Shown one piece after another: positions 10,733-22,601 of a stretch of 64,000 nucleotides of DNA. The notes below the pieces were generated by a model. It did no database searches and had not been told where the DNA came from. It was given only the letters and a program-made list of their open reading frames with translations. Position 1 is the stretch's first letter, and each line of letters starts with the position of its first letter. The stretch spans positions 1,240,001-1,304,000 of the forward strand of contig JANFAH010000007.1 of NCBI GenBank assembly GCA_024663395.1, read 5' to 3'. This DNA is from Pisolithus tinctorius (Eukaryota > Basidiomycota > Agaricomycetes > Boletales > Pisolithaceae). The translations under genes were made by a program, and so were the position numbers.

Positions 10733-11202
10733 CGACGTTTTCTTACATTGTTTCCCGGGCTGCCCCATCACTTTTCAGTCTTGCTTTTACCTAGGTCAAA
10801 GGATTGCGGATTCCCTCTTGATGAAATGCCGTTTATCACACATTTAATACCACTTACTGTTTCCCTCATATCTATCTTCATTGGGAGTGATTCCTCATCG
10901 TCTTCACTACCTTCGTTGTCCTTGACCCTTTTACTATTACGTTTTCTCCCTTGTTTTACGACTTTCATGATCTTCTGGTTACGTAAATCAGTCCTATCGT
11001 TGTGGCTGAAATGACCGATATTGTTGCGAATGTCATCACGATATACTTCATCATCTGAGGGTTTGGCATAAATAAGGACAAAACAAAATAACAGTACACT
11101 GTTGTATATTTGGGCCCTGAGACCTGGCATTCAGGACCTCCACACTTGGTATTCGATAATTTGTAAGAACCACGAGGTAAAGTGGGCCGACATCTCTGAT
11201 AA
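10733..11202. other. Intergenic region between convergent rrm4 and MFS transporter
   Basis: 3' flanks of two convergent genes. A minus-strand frame of 120 codons (10768-11130) with acidic and basic low-complexity content is the longest; no splice logic or family supports it. No gene seen. Confidence 0.55.
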
Positions 11203-13435
11203 TTAGGGTACGTATCTGAACGAAGGTGCCTAAAAGTAATCATGGTCGAGGCTGAGATCTGACGTGCATGTCTGAATCCAGAAAACTTACCTTATCAGCG
11301 AGCACTGAAGTATCCACTCTCTCGTCTAATTCTGGCTCTCCGTACAGGTTGTCCCGTCGTTTATTCTCCAAACGGTATGACGCCTACATAAGCCATTGGA
11401 TTGCTTCCTAGTCATCCCAAGAGCTGTTTACTCACGCTTAGTACCAACGCACAGATGGCCGCCAGGAACATCAAAGAACCTGAAGCTATCCAAAGGTTAA
11501 TGAGAACAGGGGAAAAAAACAGTGCTATAGTTACACACTTCCGAAACCACGCCTATTCTCCACGATCAGCAAAACTGATACAAGGTTCATTCGTGATGCA
11601 AGGGTATAGGCGCACCTGTAAGCAGGTCCCTCTGTCAAAGGGTATAAGTGGGAGCCTAGAATGCTACCACACTGACCGATCGCTCCAAAAAGGGGCATAC
11701 CTGCTGCTCGCTTGGTCTCCGAGCCTAAGTTGTGGGCGACTTGATAGGTGGGACTTCTTGGTCAGTTTCGCTTGTATTTTTAATATCTCAAAGATTACAC
11801 TTACACCATGCCAACACCAAAGCTATGCTTGTATACGTTCCGATGGCAACGCAAAAGGTGGAGAAGTAGCGGACGTGTTGGTCGTGTGTCACTCCAAGCA
11901 GGATACTGTGTAGTGTTAGATGAAGAGATATCACAAACAAGAATATGACGGACAGGTAGCCTAACCCTCCGAAGGTACATCCGGCGACGATGAAGAGACC
12001 CCTGGTCCGCATCTTATCCGACAGGTATGACAAAATTATGAGAGCTAGTCCAGCAGCAGCGTATGGTGGGACCACCATGAGTTGGGATAGTGCAGCACCT
12101 ACGTGTGATAGGAACAAGGGTAATACTCAAACTGCACCAAGGGGAATCTGTTGACTCACTGCCAAAACCCATAGTGGATATGATGGTGGGCAAAAAGGCG
12201 GACAGGGAACCCAGGGCACAATTAAGGCCAAAGTATATGATACCAGCCACGTATACCTAATGTAATGAGGGGGTCAGCTACAACGGATCAACGAGACTGT
12301 CATCAAAGCTTACCCTCCAATCCAGAAAAGCTGCTACGACGTGATCTGCAACACGTGATTTTAGAAGTAAGGCCTGTGATGGAATAGAGATAAACTCGTA
12401 CCGTAGTTTATCGTAGCACCGACATCGCTGCTCGTGCCTCTATTGACGCGCTCAATGGCCAATTTCCGTTCGGCGGGAGTAAGGAAGTCGGTCGATTCTG
12501 GTCTACCAGGCAGTATAAATAAGCAGAGCATCCCAAGTAAGACGGTGGGGAGTCCCTAAACCACTGTCAGCGTTTCATGATAAAATAATTCGGAAGCACC
12601 AAGCTGACTTCTAGGAGAAACAAGAGCCTCCAGTGTGCAATAGATACTTCGGTGTTTTGTATCCCGTACGCAAGCAAACCACCAAAGGCTCCAGCGACCG
12701 CAGCAAACCCAAACCAATACGCAACCCGCGTCCCATACTCACTCTTGGTATAGTAAAAAGCTTTCGCGGGGTAAGACTGATAGTAGCAAAGATGAAACGA
12801 AAGTATACGAACAAAAGTATAGCACCACGGATGGACCGAAGGCGGCTTCAAAAACTCCAAGGGCCAATCTAGCTACCAGTAGCTGGGGAAAGCTGTTTGC
12901 AGTAGACTAGCAAGTCCGGTCAGGAAGTGTCTCACTCAACTGTTCCTGAAACGGTTACCATTAGAGTGGAACAGAGACCCCATAGTATCGCGGAACTGCC
13001 AATCCACAGTCGAGGGCTATAGTACTTTGAAAGAACGGTCCATGGTATCTGAAAGAGAATCTGTTTGATAGTCAGCTACCCTCCCCGATCGAAGGACACA
13101 CTTCAACTTGCGTACATAGGTTATGTAAAAGGCTGCGTTCACTCGACCGAAGAGAACACCTGTAGGGTCTCCGCCGAGAGCGTCCTCGGGCAACCCTTGC
13201 AATCGTGCATTTCCTAGGTTGGATCTGTCAAGATCTTTGAAAGCGGTACGTCACCACGGTGGTCAGAATGGGATATGAGGTACTTACAAGCGAAGAGATA
13301 AAGCACACAGGTCAATGGTAGAATCCTTGCATCCAGCTTTCGAAGCAATCTTCTCTCTTCAGTGCCGGGGTCGAGTAAAACTAAACTATCGTCCGAATTG
13401 GCTTGATTAGCTACGCTTTCCTGTGGTAATGCCAT
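11203..13435 (-). CDS. MFS transporter, allantoate permease (Dal5)-type anion:cation symporter family
   Basis: Plasma-membrane permease of the fungal Dal5/TNA1/VHT1 group, which takes up organic anions such as allantoate, nicotinate or vitamins; the substrate cannot be told. The start at 13435 opens MALPQESVANQANSDDSLVL. GTEERRLLRKLDARILPLTC and YLDRSNLGNARLQGLP then follow, the family's TM1 signature. Later blocks are ILFQIPWTVLSKYYSPRLW, LLVARLALGVFEAAFGPSVV, YGTRVAYWFGFAAVAGAFGG, AERKLAIERVNRGTSSDVGA, AGIIYFGLNCALGSLSAFLP and HNLGSETKRAAGMPLFGAIG. The C-terminus is KRRDNLYGEPELDERVDTS and then APSFRYVP with the stop at 11203-11205. There are about ten exons with ~50-nt introns. No frameshift was seen. 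The gene diverges from ERG6 across 743 bp. Family secure, exact exon borders in the middle provisional. Confidence 0.88.
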
Positions 13436-14178
13436 GGTTAGAGGTAAGGTGAAGAGGACGACCTTGCCCACACGACCGCAGAGAATCACTGATGCGGTAT
13501 CGGGGATATTAATATTAGATCAATGAGCCGAACACGATTATTATAGTCATTATCCAGCCGTCGGAACTGTTGAGAGCCGAGAAAGCAAGTCGGGATGGAG
13601 AGTCCACAATGGTCATTGCAGTAAAGTCTTGACTTCAGTCACTTCAGTCAATCTCTTCAGGTGATTGCCGCAATGATGGTGTTTTACATCGAGAACACAC
13701 ATAGCCCACGTGCACCTTATCCGTACATCGTATCATTATCGGCACTTAAGTATTGCGTGTTACACAATTAGCTTCTGGCAGTGATAAGGAACCAGGACCT
13801 ATGTTGTGCCGGTGTGTGTTCTCTTCTTGATGTAATTGCAGTGAATACCGTCGTAAAGGCGACAGGAACCTTGCGCGTGGGCTGCGGCCATCAAAAGACA
13901 GCGCTCCCTGCGTCGTGGTCCAGTCGTGGAGTTCCCGTCAACTGAACTGAGCCAACATTCCACGATTTTCCTTTTCGAGAAAACCGAATATGAGCCGATT
14001 TTGGGTAATTATTAGGGTCCCCTCGCTTGAGGACATTTAAAAGGCGTCCGTCCAGACAAGCAGAGCCCGAGCGATCCTCTTCCTTCGCGCTCGCTTCCCC
14101 CTCTACGTTTCTGTAAGGATCTCTTGACCTCCCTCTATTTTTTTCTTCTTTTTGGTTGACTCGTCCATCTGCAGAAAC
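13436..14178. other. Divergent promoter region between MFS transporter and ERG6
   Basis: Holds both 5' flanks. A CACGTG hexamer is at 13707-13712 and a direct repeat of ACTTCAGTC at about 13632-13648. The ERG6-proximal 60 bp are pyrimidine-rich and appear to be a leader intron. No gene seen. Confidence 0.5.
14113..14174 (+). other. ERG6: Probable 5' UTR intron of ERG6
   Basis: GTAAGG donor at 14113, long T/C tract, GTTGACTC branch-like site and CTGCAG acceptor ending at 14174, only 4 nt before the ERG6 ATG. All elements are visible; use is inferred and needs a transcript. Confidence 0.55.
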
Positions 14179-15436
14179 ATGACTGCAGTATACCCCGATG
14201 GTCGCCAAGAAACGCGTGTAGAGGGCTACACCAAGTTCTGGCAAAAGGACCTCAAGCACGAGGCCGAAGCCGACAACCAAAATCGTCTCGACAGTTATAC
14301 TGATGTCGTGAATGGTTTGTCCCATTTCCCTTGCCCGCGTTCGTATCGAGCTGACACCGTCTTTCGCCCAGGGTACTATGATGGTGCGACGGAGTTGTAT
14401 GAGTACGGTTGGGCACAGTCGTTCCACTTCTCGCGTTTCTACAAGGGCGAGGGTTTCGCTGCATCCTTGGCTCGCCATGAACACTATCTCGCCTCTCACA
14501 TGGGTCTTCGGGCCGGTATGAGAGTGCTCGATGTTGGCTGTGGTGTTGGTGGACCGGCACGCGAAATTGCGCGTTTTTCCGACGCGCATATAGTCGGCCT
14601 TAACAACAACCAATTCCAAGTCAACCGTGCTCGGCGATACGCTGAAAAAGCTGGTCTTTCCGACCAGATTACTTTCGTCAAGGGCGATTTCATGAAACTC
14701 GCAGAACAATTCGGCGAAAATTCTTTCGATGCTGGTACGTCAATATTAACGCGCTTAAACAGGTGATTTACACCCGCTCAGTATATGCTATTGAGGCTAC
14801 TTGCCACGCACCCACGTGGGAGGGCGTCTATGGTGAAATTTTCAAGGTCCTCAAACCGGGCGGAGTTGTAAGTCGTGTCCCTGTATTATCCTGTTCGCTT
14901 ATTTATGCAATCACCCAGTTTGGTGTGTATGAATGGTGCATGACCGAAACCTGGGATCCGTCAATTCCTTCTCACAAGGAACTTGCCCACCAAATTGAAT
15001 TCGGCAACGGCATTCCGGAAATGCGGCCATTGAGGCTCGCTCGTCAGGCCCTGAAAAATGTGGGTTTCGAAGTTAAACATGAAGAGGACCTCGCCGAGCG
15101 CCCAGACGAAGTACCATGGTACTATCCCCTCGAAGGTGACATCTCGAAAGCACAGACTGCCTGGGATTACTTCACAGTTTGGCGAATGAGCTGGAGTGGC
15201 AAGCTCGTCACGCACACGGGTATCCGACTCATGGAGACATTTGGTCTTTTGCCTAAAGGTACTTGGGAGGTGGGTGAATCGCTCAAGGTTGCGGGGGATG
15301 CACTGGTCAAGGGAGGGCAAGCCAAGGTCAGTGCCGTCATCGTCGAGCCCAGGTACCGAATGGCTAATCTGTTTATGTGCAGCTGTTCACGCCCATGTAC
15401 TTGGCGATCTGCCGCAAGCCCGCGCTGGCCGATTGA
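14179..15436 (+). CDS. ERG6: Sterol 24-C-methyltransferase
   Basis: SAM-dependent enzyme that methylates C-24 of zymosterol or lanosterol-type sterols in ergosterol synthesis, at the ER or lipid droplets (EC 2.1.1.41). Five exons (14179-14314, 14372-14734, 14782-14867, 14919-15326, 15383-15436) give 348 residues, a normal length. Seen in order: YTKFWQKDLKHEAEADNQNR; YYDGATELYEYGWAQSFHF, the sterol methyltransferase signature; HEHYLASHMGL; the SAM-binding glycine loop LDVGCGVGGPAREIARF; YAIEATCHAPTW; FKVLKPGG; and the sterol-MT C-terminal domain ending LFTPMYLAICRKPALAD. Introns fall inside or just before conserved blocks and all are GT..AG. A leader intron probably ends 4 nt before the ATG. 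All catalytic regions are intact. Confidence 0.96.
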
Positions 15437-15634
15437 TATTCATAGACCGTACTATTAGCTGTTACGTTTTGTGCTGTTCTTTAATACTGCTTGATTCGTG
15501 AGCACGGCAAAATTGGGAACCTGAGATTGTAAGCCTGGCTGTGAGAGATGCATGAGATCTGCAAAGGATTCTTCGGAGAATGCCGCGGTGGGAAAGTGAG
15601 AGGTGCAATCCGAGGCTGGGTTCGGTTGACGACG

Positions 15635-17078
15635 ATGGAGAACGATCTCAGGGTGAGCAAACCCAGGTTGCCCAAGGCTTACACCGATGAACAACTGGTG
15701 TTTCTGCGGAGCCATATCAGCGGCTTTGAAACACGAACAAGGGGGCATGTCAGGGGAGACGCCAAGAAGTTCGCTTTAGAGCGTGCAAACGATTTTCTAG
15801 CGCGATTTGGCCTGCCAGAAGAACTGCAGGGAATCGAGGATGCTGAACCGCGATTCCGTGAGGTAAGTAAACAGGATCCAGCTCCCCCCGAAATCATTGT
15901 CCGAATGATTCCAGCAAATCTACAACTGGTACAAAAACACCGTCGGAAGGGCCAGAAGAAAACTGGAGGGTCGTACCCGACCAAAAAAGATTTCCTGTGA
16001 GTGTGCGGCCACGCCCCTAACCATACAAAACATTCATCCAGCCTATCAGCGACCCCGTCCAATGCCGCCGGTGAAAACGGTCTGACGTGGGGCCCTACGG
16101 TCGCCACTCCACCGACCGTGCAGTACACTACCCCAAACGAGACCACTCAAAATGCGGACTCTTCTTCCCAAATACCCCCTGCTCAAGCAGCAGGCCAGAT
16201 GCAATTTAGTTTCCAATCTAGTGTTCCTGTTCCGTCATCCTCCACTATTGCGCTCAATGTCACTCCAGCAGCTCTGCGGGATGCTTTCCTGACCCATGGT
16301 ATCGATGCAGCCACGTTGTCTTCGCTTATCCAAAGCTACGTCTTATCGCATCCCTCGCCCACGCCGCTGGACACTATCATTAGCTCATTGTTTGAAGCAA
16401 TCTCATCTCTGCTGTCCGCGCCATCATCCTCAAGAAACGTGTCTTTCACTGACCTCATATCCAACATTCTTCGGCGCTTTCTTGACGCTTGCTCTTACTT
16501 TCCTTCTTCTCTGCTCCACGCTGGCGTATCCGGCCCACTCGCAGGTCCGCGAGCACTGCAAATGGCGTTACGGAAGTCGTCTGTCTGGAGTCCTCTCAGC
16601 TCATCGTCAGGACATGCATCCTTGGCTGACGAGATGGAACGTATTGCTGCGGACCGACAGCGTCGGAAGGACCATGTCCAATGGGCGCAGATCCACGCCG
16701 CTGCACTTGAACTGGGCATGCTCAGCTTCCCGCCTAACAACCCAGAGATAGGGTACGCCGTCCCGACTAGTCAGACATTTTCCGAGATGATGGCCAGGGA
16801 TGCTGTGTGGGAAGCGGACGAAGTAGAGTGGGTCGCGGGGATCATTGTTTTTAGAGCACTCATCCGGACGGGTTCCGCTAACCGAAAAGCTGAGTATGAG
16901 CAATTGTTGGCCACGTACGAGAGAAGATGGAAAGAGATTAAGGACGAAACGCGGCAGGCACTCGTAACGGTGGGTTTTTTTTTGTTTCTTGTTTGCCGAG
17001 TGACTGATCGGTGTGCAGGAGGTCTTACTGGGTGCCCGAGACGACCTGGCCCGCCTGGGGGAAACTCACGTCTCGTGA
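15635..17078 (+). CDS. Uncharacterised conserved-looking protein, 429 aa
   Basis: I do not recognise a family. Four exons (15635-15862, 15915-15996, 16050-16969, 17019-17078) join in frame. The basic N-terminal part reads YTDEQLVFLRSHISGFETRT, then EQIYNWYKNTVGRARRKLEG. It is helical and positively charged, so DNA or RNA binding is possible but unproven. A Ser/Thr/Pro-rich stretch follows (about 105-180), then a helical C-terminal half with ISNILRRFLDACSYF, RRKDHVQWAQIHAAALELGM and a closing amphipathic segment (YERRWKEIKDETRQALVT). There is no signal peptide or membrane span. An in-frame ATG at 15548 would add 29 residues; 15635 was chosen because the extension is unlike a protein core. It lies in tandem 198 bp behind ERG6. 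The splice pattern and bias strongly support a real gene. Confidence 0.75.
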
Positions 17079-17304
17079 CATTACTATTTAGTCTCACTTG
17101 TAGCCCTTGATGAGTCCCAATCCTTAATTAGTTACCGATGCAGCAACTGTACTCGCTATCGTATTACTGGCATACCGATTGTAATTTCTGTGATGCATAA
17201 TTGTATGTAGACTGTCGATATCTTACATTGATTTTCGGGAAAGCAGATGGAAATGCCATGACGGTAGGGTGATGGAATCATAACGGTGACAATTCCGGTA
17301 CCCG

Positions 17305-19212
17305 CTAACGCTTCACTCTCTTGAAATCCCCGTTTGTGTCTGGATCTGGGCTGACCATGGGCTGTCGCTCGGCTATAGCCCTTGAGTATTGTTTCCACTG
17401 TCGAGAGAGGCCCATCCCTTGCAACGGCGCCCGAAATGTCGTCGAGGACGAACCCCTAAACTCACTTGAGTAGCGAGGAAATTTAGGTCACGGGATGCTT
17501 ACTGCATGGAATCCACATTCCGTTTCACCCCTATCGCTGGAGGTCCCCCTTGGGGGTTTGTTTGCTGCTGACCCTGTGGCAGTATCAGAGGTTTCTGTCG
17601 TGATGACGTCGTAGAGCCCGTGGACGGGGACGCAGCATCGACCTTGGGACTTGGCGCGGAAGCCGAGCTTGAGCCGCTTACACTCGATCGACCCGCAACG
17701 ACCCCGCCCGGCACGATCGTAGCGCGCCGATTTTGCGGGATAGTGTCAGAGCTTCCGCTCGGACCGGCCACGTTGCAGGCGTGGGCTTGAGCATGCCGAA
17801 TCACGGGAGATCTTGCTGCAGCGGGACGAAATGCTTGCTCCTGGTCAAGCATATAGTCATCCGTCGTGCTCACGCCGCCCATACCTTCTTCGAAATCAAT
17901 GGGTCTACCAAGGTCGCAGTCACCGAGGTCAACTGAGGCAAAGAAAGCTTCGTCGTCGGAATTGAGACCATAGTTGTTTTGCGTGCTCGGTAATGTAACA
18001 GGAGGCTCGTCATTGTCATCTAGTGTGTCAGCGAAAGATAGCCTACGGTCGGATGGTTGTCGGTCACATTGACCGCGAGGTTGTTGTACAGGAGTCTGCC
18101 CCGATGGAGTCTGGACGGGTGTTTGGAGGCCGGTGGTTTGCTGAGCATTCGGCCGGGTATTAACTACTTCTTTGACCGGCTGGTTGGAAGTCCCCTGCGC
18201 TGTTTCCTTGGAATTTGTGTTTTGTTGGGCAACAGGCGCCATTTCTTGCCGCATATGTCGAGGCACGTACGCCATCGGTTTCTCGAGCTGCTCTGACACA
18301 GCTTCCGTTTTAACCATAGGTCTTGCTTGTTGCAAAGCGACAGTACTAGTATTCGCTGTTTGCACGGGCCGACCCGGCACTTCTGGTGGGTTTGATTGAG
18401 GCGCACTTGGTTTCGTATCCTCAAATTCTGGTCGACGGTACAAATCACTCTTGTCGAACTTGGCCTATATTCCAACCGTTCAGCAATGCACAATCCGAAT
18501 AGGGGCTTCAACGCACGGGCGGCACTTTCATCTTCACGACTTCCTGAGCATATGCCTTATCATATAGACAATTTCCAAGTAAATTGCCGAAATTTCGTAG
18601 CGTTCGTTTGAGAGCATCCGTTATGGCCTCTTTCTTACACTGACCATGGCGACAATCAACTGCGGCCGAAGATATGGCAAGGCTAAGAATCACCTTATCC
18701 AATGCTGCGGCTTTACTCTTTGAGTTCTCCAACATCCCATATCCAACGTCTTCATGATACACCCCATCCTTGAGCGTCACGCGCAGAATTGCAGTCACAC
18801 CTACGTTGAATCTGCGGGTCTCCTCATTGTAGTCGATGAAATCCGTGGTGATGTTCACGACACTGGAGCTCCATCCATTGAACCCAAACACTTCGTTCGC
18901 AAGGTTGATGATCTTCCACCCCTCCGCGTAGGTGAGCTTGGGACCACCACCTGGGCCAGGACGTTGTGATACAAATTCCGGGCCAAGTTTTTTGTTCAAC
19001 TTTGCCTGGAGCGTTGCAATCTTGGTGGCAGTTTCTTCCGGTGGGTCTGTGAAGGGCGTGTTTCCGAAGAGCGAAGTGAGGGGAAATGGAAAGAAACCGT
19101 GTGCTTGTGGAGAGAAGGACATGGCACCGCTGGTAACGACATTCGGTGCCGAGTGCATAGGTTGCTTGGCGTTGAAGGAATCCAAGAGATGCCCACTAAA
19201 CGCTCCAGCCAT
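17305..19212 (-). CDS. RAD52: DNA repair and recombination protein Rad52
   Basis: Recombination mediator and single-strand annealing protein in the nucleus; loads Rad51 on RPA-coated DNA. Four exons (19212-18694, 18639-18517, 18464-17503, 17455-17305) give 584 residues. The conserved N-terminal ring domain is at about 45-215: LNKKLGPEFVSQRPGPGGGP, YAEGWKIINLANEVFGFNGW, DVGYGMLENSKSKAAALDKC, KKEAITDALKRTLRNFGNLL. The Ser/Pro/Gln-rich C-terminal half carries the Rad51/RPA-binding function in the family, ending in a basic GDFKRVKR. Intron 1 (18640-18693) is 54 nt and has no stop, so retention would insert 18 residues. The ATG at 19212 is chosen; an in-frame ATG at 19302 would add 30 residues overlapping the promoter element. 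The 14-bp CACGTG element shared with MAD3 is 67 bp upstream. Confidence 0.94.
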
Positions 19213-20625
19213 CAATGCGCTAACGTTAACACGCGATCCTCGCACACGCACGGGGGTGTTCTTTGAGTCACATGGTGCGTCACGTGATCGCGTTCGATAC
19301 ATGTTGCCCGTCTAAGAACCGATATAGGCCTGATACCCCAGTCCGAGGCGGTCCATCGTTCAGACAGTACCGGCTTGGCACATACGACTTGCACGTGTGT
19401 CCCACATCACCTGCGCGCAGCAGCATGAAGGAAGTTCTTTCTAATTGCCAAGCCATTGTAAGTCTTCGAGAATTCCAAGAATGCTAACAAAGACTTCCCT
19501 TCACCCTGCACGTCTCGAGGTACATGGCGGGGTCGCTGGCGTGTAATTCAGGGAAGTGAGGACTCAGCCCTGGTACTTAGTTCCCGTGGAGTTCGGTTGG
19601 TGAGCTAGTGACTGACATCACATCAAATTCTTCTTGATGCCAACTGCAAGATAAAGCAACCGATCGCAACGAATCACCAGCTGACTGGGTGGAACCACGC
19701 GTGAAGAAACAAAATTCCCAAAAATTCGTCAGCTATCTGTCCGTCTAACCCCACCTGAGAGTGGCTTCCATCTGATTTTGCCAACTCCTATCCTTTTTCG
19801 TGTGAATTTTGAAGTCTTAGTTATGATGCCTTGACATTAATGAAATACCGCGTTATGACCCCCTGCCATGCATTACTCCCATCTTTAGTGAGTCAGACTG
19901 CAACTTGTGACCATAGTCGACCAGGAATTCGGAACTGTTTCGATCGCGCTCCAGTCAACTGAAGAGTTCGGCTTAACTGGTCATCTACTAACGCCACAAG
20001 TAGCTTAGGTAAGCGATTGCATCGACGAACTTCGCGGTGAGTGCACTCGTCTCTTAGCTCGTCAATTGAATACATGGAGCGGTGTGGTTCATGTGAACGC
20101 AGACCCACTCAGAACCTAGTTAAGGACTCGATGCTGATCCGTCGGCGGTAAGGAAACGACGATAGCTGATGCATACTCGTCGTGGGTCATAATTACCGTA
20201 TACGGTTAGGGTAGAGCTTGATAAAATTAACTCGTCCTAAATCAGTGTTTTACGTTGACGTTTCTATTCCCTATCCGCCGATTTTTTTTCGAAGTGATTT
20301 CTTTCGGCAGGCCAAGGAGGCTAAGACCAGCGATATCGCCGACACAACATTGGAATGGCCTGCTGCGCTGAGATGAGTACATACATACAATATGTACACA
20401 TCCCACTAATCTACCAATACTGTTGGATTTTCTTCCGCAGACCCGTCGCGGATGCAAGGGACCTACCGCCTACCGCATGGATGAACAGTGGAAGGGTTGG
20501 TGGTGGACAGATTCCGTCCGGGTAATTGATCAGTTCCGAATTCGCGCCGTGCCGCCGGCGTTTGGTTATCTTCATAAAAGCATCAACTAGTATGACAACC
20601 CTGCCTTGTCCTCTGTTGGCTCCTG
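19213..20625. other. 1.4 kb intergenic region upstream of RAD52 and the 20626 gene
   Basis: Divergent promoters at the two ends. Between them only short frames (60-80 codons) occur on both strands, with no recognisable product or repeat. No gene seen. Confidence 0.55.
19279..19292. promoter_or_regulatory. CACGTG-centred element upstream of RAD52
   Basis: GTCACGTGATCGCG on the plus strand, 67 bp upstream of the RAD52 ATG. It is the exact reverse complement of the element upstream of MAD3 at 3144-3157. Function inferred. Confidence 0.5.
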
Positions 20626-22315
20626 ATGACCCCTTGCAGGACTCCGCAGCCCAAGCCACCCATCCAGCGGGCGGATAGCCCTCGTCCTCGAGCCAGTGGT
20701 CCCCTCATATACGAGGTCTTCAAACCAAAGCTGCCTCCGGACCCGTTCGCAAGGCTCCATACAATTCGGGAGCCATGGATGCTGCGCATGGACAGCGTCG
20801 CCATGGCCGTTGGTGACCCACGGCGCGACGTGATTTTGGTCCTCGGAGGTGATTACAATCTGCACTCATTAGGATTATTTGGTTCAATTAATATACATGC
20901 TTCCCCCAGCTCCTACGCTTAAGGACATTAGTCCAGTCCTGCAGTCTCCGCAGTTCTCGCAGTCCTTGATCATCCTTGCTAGTCACCAGCTATTTCCGGT
21001 CCCTACAGGCGTCCGCCCAGCGATCTGCACGATCCGCTTGAACTCTTCCGTCACAAATGAGATGAACGGTACTCTTCGCCTTGCTGCCGTTCTCCAGTGC
21101 GCCGAACGTGTGTCCCGTTTGTGGAGAAAGACCGGAGGATCGGGCGTTCGTGAAATCAGCGAGTCGGAAACTCGCCTCGACGCTTCAGAAATCCCAGACA
21201 ACCTCTTCCTCGTACCAGATTCCGGCAGTGCACAGTCTTCGCCGTTGTCGTCGTCGGAGGGTCTGAAGAGCACGACGTCCTCTGTGCGCTCATTCATCAT
21301 TCCCGCCATGTCCTTCCTTTTGTCTTCATCCTCGTCCTCACCCACAGACCCTTCGCAGCGTGCGTTTGATGCCATACTGAACTTCATTCCAAACGGGATC
21401 AGCAATGTAGCCATCATGAAACAGACGATTCTCATCACGTCCCTCACATGTCCTTTCCTTGCACCTGCCAGCTTCAACTCCATAACGTCCGCTTCGAAAA
21501 CTCGAAAGCGAAATATTCTCCGTCGGAGAACTCTGCCCTTTTCTCGCGTCTCCAATTCTGATAGCTACTCCTCCCTCCAAATTAGCACCTCTACCTCTGC
21601 AACCAGCGACCCTGGTATCTCAGGCCCCCTTGCAAAATCCCGCCTCTTGCACATTCTACCGCTTTCTGGGCGCGCGTACCTTTCTCAAGACAAACTTGTG
21701 CGCAACATGGAGTCTTACCAGCTGTCGTTTGCATACCCGCCCTCGCTGAGCATGAAACGGCCGAACACGCTAGAGCGTGCGGTTGCTTTTGTCGTCCCTG
21801 CCACTGCGCTGCGCGAGGTTGTGCGGCACGCGTCTGTTTCAAAATCCTCGGTTCCCCATTCTCCCTACTCGTCCACAACTTCGTCGTCTTCCTCGGTCTC
21901 GTCTCGTCTTGTGCGTCAGGCAGTTGACATGGAATGGACTGTAGCGGATATTCTTCTGAGCGGCATACTTGATTCCCAGGCGAATCCCGGCGGTGTGCCA
22001 TACGCAGGTCCTCGCGCATGGATTTGTAGTGGTGCTGACTTTGCGTTCGTGGCTGAAAGTGAGATTGAAAGCCAAACGCAATCGGCACCGTCTTGCTCCA
22101 GTGGAACGACACCGACGACACCAGATGAAATGCCACATGCCACGAACGCCTGGCCAGATGTATGCTGTGGCCCTTCCCGTTCTTCTGGCAGCTCGGAGCC
22201 GGTAATCATGGTCAATCCATCGGCGGAAAAGTTTGGCGGTGGTACTGCGGCCGTCGTGAACAAACGGACTAGGTGGAGGTTCTGGAGCTCTAGGGGTCGA
22301 GTTGTTACTCGGTAA
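20626..22315 (+). CDS. Uncharacterised Ser-rich protein, 542 aa
   Basis: No family recognised. Two exons (20626-20848 and 20910-22315) join in phase: the first ends VILVLGG-type sequence and the second continues APTLKDISPVLQSPQFSQSL. The N-terminus is Pro/Arg-rich (KPPIQRADSPRPRASGPL). The middle has a compact, hydrophobic, globular-looking part (FSQSLIILASHQLFPVPTGV, GTLRLAAVLQCAERVSRLW). It is broken by runs of Ser (for example at 21310-21345), a basic patch TRKRNILRRRT and an acidic/Thr-rich tail ending KRTRWRFWSSRGRVVTR. There is no signal peptide or clear membrane span. The length of the open second exon (469 codons), the clean intron and biased composition support a real gene. Long open frames on the opposite strand are shadows of it. 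Confidence 0.72.
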
Positions 22316-22601
22316 GTCAATAAACTCGATATACGTGCTTGGATGGTAGTTTCCTAGTGGTCTTTGTTTTTATTATTTACCCTATATTTGCGTAACTTAC
22401 ATTTACTTGACTTGACCCCGTCGGACTATTTACCTCATCTTACCTCATCTCCGTAACTGCACAGAATTTGCTTGCTATTGGATTACAAAATGTATATTAG
22501 TCGCGGTGACAACACCCAGGGGCATTTCTTTTTTAGGAATCCTAACCCTGCAATTTTGGCTTGGGGTATTTTTTCGCGTCGCAGGACTGCTTTTGTCGAC
22601 G

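Noticed and set aside
20983..22136. Long minus-strand frames across the 20626 gene
   Set aside because: Shadows of the Ser-rich plus-strand exon; the plus frame is longer and joins cleanly to an upstream exon.
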